From Scatophagus argus (taxonomy: Eukaryota; Chordata; Actinopteri; Scatophagidae): DNA of 64,000 bases. Every line of letters begins with the position of its first letter. Position 1 is the first letter of the stretch. Made by a program: the position numbers and the translations under genes. The stretch covers positions 2,959,223-3,023,222 of the forward strand of contig NC_058515.1 of the NCBI RefSeq assembly GCF_020382885.2. Direction: 5' to 3'. Under the pieces are notes generated by a model. It was not told where the DNA came from and did no database searches. It worked only from the letters and a program-made list of their open reading frames with translations. Positions 25,801 to 64,000 of the stretch are shown in pieces.

Positions 25801-26375
25801 GACAAAGTTGGTGGATTACTTTATAGCCATTAAACTGTGAAAGGTAGCTGTTTTTTTTCCTCTAGAGACAACGCCATGTTGCAATTCTGCAAAAACGCTA
25901 TGTTCTCATCATTCTAAGTGGAGTTTGGCTATGGAAAAAAAGTCAAAATGCACTCAAAACAGTCAGTTGTGACATTAAAAAAAAAAAAAAATAACTGTCA
26001 AGTTCTTAAAAGAAATAACTGTCAAGTTCTTAAAAATACATTTTCTGTTTACTGACCTGCAGTTGCACACGGTGTGTCATCAAAATTATAAAGCTATCAG
26101 AAATTATACCTCAGCTAACTCCACTGTAATTTAACGTGACTGGACATGACTCCTTACATCCGGTTTATACCTCTTCTTGTACCCCATGCAGCTCGAACGC
26201 ACCCTCCCAGTACATGCACATGGGCAACATAGTGTCGATGGGCAGCATGGCTCCAGCACAGCCCCAGGGCGGCATGACCTTCGACCCCCACCCCTCCATG
26301 ATGAGTGTTGCGCCACCTCCCCCAGCTTTTGCGGCGCACAAAAATGAGGATGACGACGAAGATTATGACTCTTAG
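19873..26375 (+). CDS. drap1: DRAP1, NC2-alpha subunit of the TBP corepressor (7 exons)
   Basis: DRAP1 pairs with DR1 (NC2-beta) through histone folds; the complex binds TBP on DNA and blocks TFIIA/TFIIB entry in the nucleus. Coding exons: 19873-19914, 20542-20614, 21306-21399, 22227-22352, 23660-23750, 24252-24340 and 26192-26375. They total 699 nt (232 codons plus TAG). The N-terminus [20 protein letters not shown] and the histone-fold segments [40 protein letters not shown] and [20 protein letters not shown] are nearly identical to human. A basic [10 protein letters not shown] stretch, the acidic [14 protein letters not shown] run and the terminal DDDEDYDS follow. The tail has a Met/Pro/Gly-rich insert ([14 protein letters not shown]) where the human protein, as recalled, is mainly proline-rich. 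Human is 205 residues. Intron 2 has U12-type splice signals; the other introns are ordinary GT-AG. Confidence 0.96.
20615..21305 (+). other. drap1: drap1 intron 2: U12-type (minor spliceosome) intron
   Basis: The donor GTATCCTTCC matches the U12 5' splice-site consensus at every conserved position. A branch site TTCCTTGAC lies at 21286-21294, with the branch A 12 bases before the last base of the acceptor CAG at 21303-21305. There is no pyrimidine tract between branch and acceptor, as is typical of this class. The codon split T|CG restores the Ser of the ISRALEL motif, which fixes the boundaries. Confidence 0.88.
20930..21090 (+). repeat. Decayed hAT-like repeat (ATTAATCGA family), copy 2
   Basis: The run GACATTTGAAGAAGTCACTT followed by a CAGCATTTTTGCATTATTTG stretch and TATTATCGACAAGTTAATCA matches, from memory, the 3' part of the teleost repeat that is also seen at 15015-15200. 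It lies within the U12-type intron. Confidence 0.5.
22353..23659 (+). other. drap1: drap1 intron 4 with a candidate conserved non-coding block
   Basis: It starts with a TA/CT/CA microsatellite (22353-22408). From about 22690 to 23310 the sequence is A/T-rich but low in simple repeats and carries many homeodomain-like cores (TTAATTAAC, CTTTAATTAG, GCAATTAG, CCAATTATT) and an AP-1 site TGAGTCA at 23013-23019. No transposon is recognised in that block. Confidence 0.45.
23908..24165 (+). repeat. CGGCTTATA-type teleost MITE in drap1 intron 5
   Basis: It contains CTGGACTATAAGCTGCTAC, CACGCTTTGAACCCTGCGGC, TCCTGCGGCTTATAGACAG, CCTATATATGTACAAG and GTTTGCGGCTTATGTTCAGG in the order of a well-known teleost repeat built on GCGGCTTATA units. 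It is non-coding and diverged. Confidence 0.6.
24341..26191 (+). other. drap1: drap1 intron 6
   Basis: The largest drap1 intron. It holds a LINE-type 3' tail at about 24900-25060, an (ATT)n run at 25577-25610, an A14-A15 run at 25978-25991 and a 23-bp tandem duplication at 25989-26035. The rest is unremarkable A/T-rich DNA. Confidence 0.6.
24900..25060 (+). repeat. 3' tail of a LINE-like element
   Basis: The words GCTGCTGTAACTTTCCCTTT and TGGGATCAATAAAGTCTGTG are the familiar 3' end of a common teleost non-LTR retrotransposon. A second tail of the same kind is at 60780-60832. No reverse-transcriptase frame is present, so both are short 5'-truncated copies. Confidence 0.5.
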
Positions 26376-27720
26376 CTCCCTCTTACTTCCTCCTCCACCA
26401 CTCACACACACACACACACACACAGACACACACTTTTTCAACATTATTTTTGATTTCTTAAGTTGTTCTTACGGCGGCTGCTCTGAGCAGAGGAGGGAAA
26501 GACTCTTCATGGCAGCACGCCAACAGCGAAGCCCTCAGCAGCGGGCTGTAAGAGACCGCTGCGGGAGATAGAAACCTGGTTGTATATTATGTGTTTTAAT
26601 TTTCTTGATTTTTCTTGTTGTTTTTTTTTTTTTTTTTTTTTTAAAGGTTTTATTTCATTGTAGAAGAGAATCCAAAGAGGATGTTTTTTAACAAGTCAGT
26701 CATTCTATTTTGACTATTAAAAATGGCAGTTGTCACTGTTTTTGCCATGAGCCCCAGCAGACAGGATACGTGTGGCTTGCATTTCCTTGTAGCCTTTTCT
26801 TTTGGCACTTTTCTTTCTTCTTCAGTCCTCTATAGTAGGCATTATGAATTGAAAAAAAAAAAATCTGTCACTCAAACTATCAAGTTGGCTGAACAAGGTT
26901 CTGTAAGCGCTACTCAAAATCTACTTAAAGCCTTTCATGCTCATGCAAAGGCAACTAGACGAGATGAGTTCCGGACCACAGTTTGTGAAGCATTTGGAAG
27001 GAGATCAGCACTTGTCGAAGGGAATAGAAAGTCATTGTCTTACCCGTGAAACATTGTATTACTGTGTTATTGATTGGCTTATTAATTACTGCTGTTAAGA
27101 TGTGAGCCCTACTTCCTGCCTTTGTCACAACGTGCTTGTCAGTCCGATTGCCAGGCTGCAACATAAACAAAGAGGCAGGTGTATTTTTACTATAGGTTAG
27201 CTAACCACAGCTTTTTGAATTAGTTTCTATTTTTAATTCACGTTTTTATCAACTGTAAACCTCCATCACCACAGCCCTGAAGTCAACCATATCAGCAAGG
27301 TTAATGATTGACATTTTGTTGGTTGTTGTTTTTGAAGCCATCTTAGGTTAGTTGCTCTGGCAGTTGCACCTCGTACATTATTTTTGCAGCCATTCAATTC
27401 CGCTGAATTAACCATCAGAAGTATACTGTGACTCCTGGACCATAACTTTGTTTTTAAAGTTGTTTGTCTCCTTTGTCCTCTCTAATTTCTATTCTGGCCA
27501 ACCCTACAATTTTGATTAACTTTTCTCTTGATCTTCAACATTTGTTCCCCTCTTTTAGCTTGTTTTAAATGTATCCATTGAAAGCAGATATGGGGTTCCC
27601 ATTTATGTGTCAGTCTCAGTATGAAATGTTTCCAAATAGACAGTTAAAGTTGACACTGTATTGTAAACTTTTAACATTCTTTTTATTTTGTATGGGTGAA
27701 ATAAAGTTCATATTTCAATT
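26376..27720 (+). other. drap1: drap1 3' UTR
   Basis: It follows the TAG at 26373-26375, begins with a (CA)n microsatellite (26402-26432), contains a long T-run near 26620-26641, and ends after AATAAA at 27699-27704. The A-rich run at 27721-27730 is genomic. Confidence 0.65.
27699..27704 (+). terminator. drap1: drap1 polyadenylation signal AATAAA
   Basis: Canonical hexamer about 1.3 kb after the stop codon. Cleavage would fall near 27720. Confidence 0.6.
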
Positions 27721-30700
27721 AAAAAAAAAACAACAAAACAACTGTGTTTTGTTTGTGTTTTTCATCAGAGATGAAGAGCCTGAATTGCTCTGCACATCAA
27801 GCAAACAAGCACAACACTAAAGTTAGCCTCCAGTTGAAAACAGTAAAGGGAAAGTGCGTGAGATAGATTAGGTGAAGCCTCAAAACTCAGATTTCACTGC
27901 TTCTTTTTAACAGCGGGACACATTGGAACACATCCAGATCAAAAAGACTATACCACGACTGGTCAAATGTAGACTAAATCATTCCAGGGACGGAAGAAAA
28001 TATTCAGACTCTATTCAATTGTGAAAAATTGTGGAATTTCTGATTTACGGTAGTGTCACATCCTGGCCTTTGTTTCATTTTTCACTGCCATGTTGATCTC
28101 ATCTTTCTCACTAGAAAAGCTTAGGTACAAAAGTTATTTTTACCTTATGAAAAAGATTTAAGACCTTTATTGTCATTGAACAGTAAAGGTCTTGAATCAT
28201 AGACCTTAAATCTACAAAACATTTGTAGATTGCTCAATTTGTTAATTTACTCTCTAAATCCTTACTTAGGTGTGAAAACATACCTCCTCCGTCCGGCCGC
28301 GCTCAGCCCTGCTGCTGCATGTTCAAACCCACAGAAAAAGTAAATTAACTCAAGGTCTTTTATTCAGGCATTTCAGTAGGTCACCTGTTGCTATAACTTT
28401 GAGGAGAGAGTCAGAGAATAGGGAAGGAAGTCCACACATGTGACTAAAAGTAGTGAATAAAACTTTAAAACATTACCTGGTCTATAAACATTTCTGATAG
28501 ATTTTCATCTGCAATGTTGGTTGTGTAAAAAAAAAAAAAAAAAAAAAGTCCCATGATGAAAAGTCTTTGTTTTTATTGTTTTTGTCAGAAATTACATACT
28601 TTTCGACTTACATACATACTGTTTAACTTTTCCCTTAACTTACGTATTGGAAACTAACTTTGGCGTTGTCAGTCTCGGCCAGTGTTCGTCTTTAGACACA
28701 ATTCTTTGTTTACGGGCAGGAAAGGTACAATCTGACTCCTGCAGCATCTTTTAGCAAAATATTTCAAAGTGCCCCTCCTCCCCCTCCATTTTTCAGTTTC
28801 ACACATGTTGCTGCAACTCAAAGCTGTGAATCCCTTCACCTTTGATTTGTATTTTGCAATATAAAAAAAAATTTCCCACCGATGCGTCTCACGTTGATTT
28901 ACATACCAGTGATTCATGCAACCTGAAAGACAAGTGCTGTTTTTATTCTCTGCATTGCAGCATCCTACTGGTATCTGAATCAGATAAGCACAAGACAGTA
29001 CAGGTTTATGGAAAGGTGTTCACAGAGAGGTGATTGTTACCATCGCACACACACACACACACTACCAAATACTCTACTTTCAGAGTAGCTGGCACACTTG
29101 GCCCTGAGTGTGTGTGTGTGTGTGTGTGTGTGTCCAGCACCTTTCCTCTTCCTCCTACCTTCTTTATATTTATTTTGTCGTGTAACTGCACCCGCCACTT
29201 TTACCCCCAACCCACCCAACTGACCAAGCAGCCCTGAGCCTGGGCCACAAAAACAACTGCATCCTTCCTGCACAAGCGTTGACTCAGCGGACTGCGAGCA
29301 GGGTGGGGTTAGCTGTGTGTGTGTGTGTGTGTGTGTGTGTTGTGGAAGAGGGAGGAGGTGGGAGGGGAATGTAGGTGGTTGACTTTAGGAGGTTGGTGTC
29401 AAAACAAATGGCAGCCATGAGGCAGGGAAGGAGGGAGGGGACAGGGAGAAATCAATGGGCTAACAGAAGGAAGCACACTGTTTCCACACAGCAGCCAGCG
29501 GGGACAAAGGTGGCCCTCTGATTCCCATCCCCTCTCATGAAGCCACTGACTCTTTAAAGCTCTGCACTTTTGGAAACATGGGAAAATGTGGCTACAAGGA
29601 ATCCCCTGACCTTTGTCGAGAATAAAGGCGTTTCATTGCGCGGCTACTTGAAACGCATAGGTTTAAATCTGTGTTGGTGCCATGCTGAGGCTGTGAGCAG
29701 GGGCCAACTCATTAACAAACTTTTAAATCTGTACTTTGGTCTAACAAGGGGGAGAAAAATGTGTAGTCCATTAATCTGAAGCTGAAAATAGTCCCCAATA
29801 AATAAACTACAATGACCAACTGTTCTAAGAAATTGATTAATTTAATGTTTTCTATCTTCAGTTGGTTTTTATTCTTTTTTTTTTTTTGAAATCAGGACAG
29901 ATAATTGTAAACTAGGATACCAATTAGCTTACTTGTTTGCATAAGGTCTTGCTCTCTTACTTTAGAAGGTTTTGGTTGGTATGGAAGCCCATTCCCATCA
30001 AGAACACAATAAAATGAACATACAAGTTATGTTGGTTAGAAGAAAATATGCTGTAGCACCAAGTTTTCATTATCAAATTATTAGATACTCAGTCAATTAT
30101 GAGTGAAACTTTGATATTGGCATCTCATAATTTTACCTGCTTCAAATGTGCTTCCATTGACTGCTGGATTGGGCACAGTATCATATGACAGGATGAAAAA
30201 CTGTAGGCTTTTCATAAATATTGCAACAGGAAGTGACCATTTGCAGTTGAATTGTCTGTGCAGTTTAGAAATGAGTCCGGCTTTACATTTTAAAAGCTTA
30301 CAAAAGCAAAACGATACTGAAAAGTGAGAGAATTCTCCCGGATTAAAACTTTTAAGTGAGCCACATCTGACTTTATGTTAAGGAGAGCTGTACAGAAGCA
30401 AATCTGCCTCCACTTCAGAGACATTTCACTAACAGCTCTTCCACCTCAGTCGGGTAAGTAAACCAGCTAGAAGCTCAAGGCTTTTAAAGGTGTTGTTTGA
30501 TGAAAACCTTGAAACTCCTGTTTTTGTTCAAAGTCACAGTAGAAGAAAAAAAAAATTCTTCAACAGATTTCTCTTCACAGAAACCTAACAGCACTTTATC
30601 CTCTTTACTCTGACTATGGGGACAATTTTTAATGAACTTTTGTCCTTGAGTATTTGGACTGAATGTCACTGAAGCATACAATCTGAGATGACTTAGCATG

Positions 30701-31749
30701 AAAACACTTCACTGTATTGTTGTAGTAGCAGATGGGAGCCAAGAAACAATCAGGGTATAAATAACAATAGAGCACCCGACATGTGCTTAACATAACCTTA
30801 TAGCACATAAAATATAAAAACATAAATATCCAGAATATGAGTGGTTTCTCAACCTCTGCTCCCACCTACATCAAGTGAGTTATATATATAAAAAAACAAA
30901 TAAGAGTGAATTTCAAAATAAAAGACAGATTAAGCTGTGGCGTGTCATCTGCAAATCTGCTTTAGGGCCTTAGTAAAGTGAGCTAAGCGAGTGTTTTCAA
31001 TGCCAAAATGTTAGAATCTCATCATAAAATAATAACCATATAATGAAATTGCCGGTTGTTTTCGCACTGGAATAGCCTATTGGCCTGCTCTGCTGCTGTT
31101 GGGAGACAAATGTTATTCTTTTAATTTGAAGGCAAACTCGTGCCCTTAATTCTTATTTTCATAGGTATTTTCTCCGAACTTGACGCATCCAGCGCGTTGG
31201 CCCTGTACTGTGAAGTTAAAAGCACAATATGTAAAAACAGGAAAACATGGAAGTCAAAATAAAAGTCTCATAAGTAGCAACATAATACGCAAAAGGGTCG
31301 CACACGTGTACATACTTATTCCTCCCTAAACAGCTCATTAAAGTAATTCTTTACTTTAAAGATACTTACGTATCTTTTTTTAATAGGTTACTGTAAAATT
31401 GTAGCCCATTTGTGCACTTGCAGCTTTGTTAGTATGTAAAAGCTACAATTTCACTTTGCGCGAAAATATCATTTAAAGAACTTGACTTCAAGTATTCTGT
31501 CAAGCAAAAGCAAGCAAACATGAACAATAATCTACACGGGGTGCGTTCAGGATCATTAATCGCTGAGTTAGTGACGATTTTCTAATGACTCATTGTTTAC
31601 ATTTAAATTTCTTGACACTGACAACACTGTCTGGTGCCACTTAAACCAGAAGGCTGTAATGTTGAATTTTTGTATGAGCTAGGCCTACTGTTTACATTTT
31701 TCCTCGTGCAGACTTAAGCTGATATTTTAATGAAAACTTTATTCAACTT

Positions 31750-31750
<1 letters not shown>
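27721..31750. other. Intergenic DNA between drap1 and map3k11
   Basis: No gene is recognised in these 4 kb. It contains a pair of short perfect hairpins (28160-28231), an A20 run (28527-28547), facing CA and TG microsatellites (29046-29062 and 29108-29133), a further (GT)n at 29314-29344, and a G/C-richer block at about 29200-29530 with TGACTCAGC at 29280-29288. Open frames in it follow the simple repeats and do not resemble proteins. Confidence 0.55.
29046..29133. repeat. Facing (CA)n and (TG)n microsatellites
   Basis: A CA run (29046-29062) and a TG run (29108-29133) are separated by 45 bases, which themselves include TACTTTCAGAGTA. The arrangement can fold into a hairpin with a 17-bp dinucleotide stem. 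Confidence 0.85.
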
Positions 31751-62134
<30,384 letters not shown>

Positions 62135-62260
62135 GTGAGTGTAGTCAGTTTTCCCTCTGATAAACGCACACACGTGCAGGTACACGGGTGACATTTAGAA
62201 AACAAAAGAATGTGGGCTCTCTCGCCTTCTTGCATGCACACAAAGACTGTGTTGCAACAT

Positions 62261-62464
62261 GTCTGTGTATATTCTCAGTCATCCTGGTCATCTTGCATAG
62301 AAGAGCTGAAGTTGGGGCAACTGGACTTCAGTTTAAAAGCGAAAACCTCTCTTCCACTCCCAGCCAGTTAATCAGAACTGAAGAAGCCTTTTGGATGAGA
62401 AGTGAAACGTCTTTGCTTTTAAACTGAAGTCCAGTTACCCCAACTTCAGCTCTTCTATGCACTA
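62261..62464. mobile_element. 0.2-kb inverted-repeat element with hammerhead-like core and 11-bp flanking repeats
   Basis: Arms of 46 bases at 62295-62340 and 62415-62460 are inverted copies with one mismatch. The loop carries CTGAAGA (62378-62384), a weak hairpin (62386-62403) and GAAAC (62404-62408), the order of a hammerhead ribozyme core. TGTTGCAACAT occurs on both sides (62250-62260 and 62465-62475) as a perfect direct repeat, consistent with a target duplication. The loop text GAAGAAGCC..GGATGAGA..GAAACGTC is one I know from dispersed teleost repeats; a link to Penelope-like retroelements is possible but not shown here. Confidence 0.6.
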
Positions 62465-62607
62465 TGTTGCAACATTATTTCTTTCAGTTTCCAAATTCTT
62501 TCCTTTCATGTGCTCCCAACCACCCACTCATCTTTTTTTGTCTTCCCCTGTTTCCCTGTGGGCCCCCTCTTTCTCTCCCCCTCCCTGCCTTACTGCCTTC
62601 TCTCTCT

Positions 62608-62615
<8 letters not shown>

Positions 62616-62683
<68 letters not shown>
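62616..62683. repeat. (CA)n microsatellite, 68 bases
   Basis: Long uninterrupted CA tract in map3k11 intron 6. Confidence 0.97.
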
Positions 62684-62688
<5 letters not shown>

Positions 62689-63749
62689 CCCTTTTCAACA
62701 GTCTGTTCCAGTCCAAATATTATCTGACTTCCTCTCAGCGGCTCAGCACTTCTCAGCAGCTTTTTTCCACTGCAGTCCTGCTCTGCTCCCCCTGGTTGCA
62801 GTTTTTTTGGTGCTGCAGTGGGGGGAGCCATTGAGCTGCATTTTTCAGGCAGAAAGAGTTCCCACTTTTACATGCATGTAGTGGCTACAGTGCGGTTTAC
62901 TGAATTAAAAATAAGCAGGGAGGAATTCATTGCTGCAGGAGAAGGGGTTGAGAAGGTTTGCAGCAGCAGAGATTTACAATACTCTTCTGCTTGTCAGGCC
63001 CTTAGACAAACACCCCAAGATTGTTTCCCTTTGAAGGGAAATTGTAGCAGGAAAGTCATGGGGTGTCTTACCAAAACCCAAAAGAAAATTTGTGGTGTAG
63101 CAACAGGCAATGAAAAGTATTTTTTCACAACAATTACCAGCAGGGGCTGACATGAACGCACAAATTGTAGTGAAACATTTATCTGTAAAAGTGGTTAGTA
63201 AATCCAGAACATCTGTCAGCTTCATTTAATCATCAAATAAAGGGCTGGTTTTCTTTACTTCCTAATGACTTTCCTTAATGGTAATCACTAACCCTTGAGT
63301 GGGCCCGTCATTAAAATGTGTTTAGTGGATATTCATGCTTGCCCTCTCAGTAGCAAGCAGTGATTTATTGCTGGGGCCTACCAAACTTATTTGTCAAGAG
63401 AACTGCTAAATTGATTTGCATTAGTTTGCAGAGCTCCATTCAACAAGGTTTAGTTTAGGAGGGCACAATTAAGCCTGCAAAATAATTGTTGGACCGTCTT
63501 ATCTTATATATTTTTTAAAATTCTTTATGAATACTCAGATTGTACTAGTTAGCATTTTTAGCATCTTAGTAGGCTGGCTGTATTATATGTGTCAGGAGCA
63601 CAATTAGTTTTGGTTTCTGTGGTGCTCTCCAAGTATTGTTCCTCATTCCACTTCCAGCAGCTGAGGTAGAGTAGTCTCTGCCTTTATACGTTCATATGAT
63701 GATGTAAATACTATCCTAGCAGCATAGCTCTAAGCATGACAGAGATAAT

Positions 63750-64000
63750 TGGTTGGCAGGACCACCGCTTTGGCCAAGACTGAACTATATCAACAACTGG
63801 TCAATGGATTGGGTTGAAGTTTGGTAGAGACCCCAGAGGATGAACTCTACAGTGCTGGTGATTCCCCCAGTTTAACCTCCATGCATCCAACGTCATAACT
63901 TAGTATTTACTGGAGGGACTGGAGCAAAATTTGGTCCAGATATTTATGTACCTTTCAGGGTAAAAAGCTTTTTTTTATTTATAGTCGTCATCAGGTCAGA
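63750..64000 (+). repeat. Teleost dispersed repeat, cut by window end
   Basis: Contains ACTGGTCAATGGATTGGGTT, GTCCAGATATTTATGTACCT and GTCGTCATCAGGTCAGA, words of a repeat that I know from many teleost introns. The rest lies outside the window. Confidence 0.55.

Larger units (their letters stand above)
62135..64000 (+). other. map3k11: map3k11 intron 6 (partial)
   Basis: Continues beyond the window. Holds the inverted-repeat element at 62250-62475, a (CA)n tract at 62616-62683 and a repeat copy cut by the window edge at about 63750-64000. From 62900 to 63740 nothing is identifiable. Confidence 0.55.

Noticed and set aside
62457..62881. Several 87-125 codon frames around the CA tract in map3k11 intron 6.
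   Set aside because: They are His-Thr or Val-Cys repeats created by the microsatellite, not genes.

Overview
The window is nuclear DNA from a ray-finned fish, most likely a percomorph-type teleost. It has long introns with GT-AG boundaries, vertebrate proteins that can be read exon by exon, many microsatellites, and decayed copies of repeat families that I recognise from teleost genomes (Tc1/mariner, hAT-like MITEs, a tRNA-headed retroposon, LINE 3' tails).

Four protein-coding genes are supported. (1) rela, the NF-kB p65 subunit: + strand, 11 coding exons from 2056 to 16315, 635 codons. (2) The C11orf68/BLES03 homolog (UPF0696 family): - strand, one coding exon 18632-17889, 247 codons, tail to tail with rela. 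(3) drap1, the NC2-alpha corepressor: + strand, seven coding exons from 19873 to 26375, 232 codons, head to head with the C11orf68 homolog across a likely shared promoter. (4) map3k11 (MLK3): + strand, first six coding exons from 32994 to 62134, 542 codons, running off the right edge before its C-terminal proline-rich part. I summed exon lengths and checked phases by hand; all four reading frames close properly. In human, as I recall, the orthologues all lie in 11q13.1, so this is a partly conserved neighbourhood.

Layout: 1-1800 upstream DNA without a recognised gene; 1806-17400 rela; 17400-19280 C11orf68 homolog; 19280-19870 divergent promoter region; 19873-27720 drap1 with its 3' UTR; 27720-31750 intergenic; 31750-33000 probable map3k11 promoter and 5' UTR; 33000-64000 map3k11, whose first intron is 18.4 kb.

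The genes do not form an operon-like unit, but they share themes. RELA is the transactivating NF-kB subunit, MLK3 is an upstream JNK-pathway kinase activated by Cdc42/Rac, and DRAP1 with DR1 represses TBP-dependent initiation. BLES03 has no settled function.

I found no undescribed multi-gene system. The most interesting signals are: a textbook U12-type intron in drap1; a young-looking 0.2 kb element in map3k11 with a 45/46 inverted repeat, 11-bp flanking direct repeats and a hammerhead-ribozyme-like core; TG/GT repeats pressed against map3k11 splice sites; a retroposon nested in a dead Tc1 transposon with an intact target-site duplication; and closely abutting convergent 3' ends of rela and the C11orf68 homolog.
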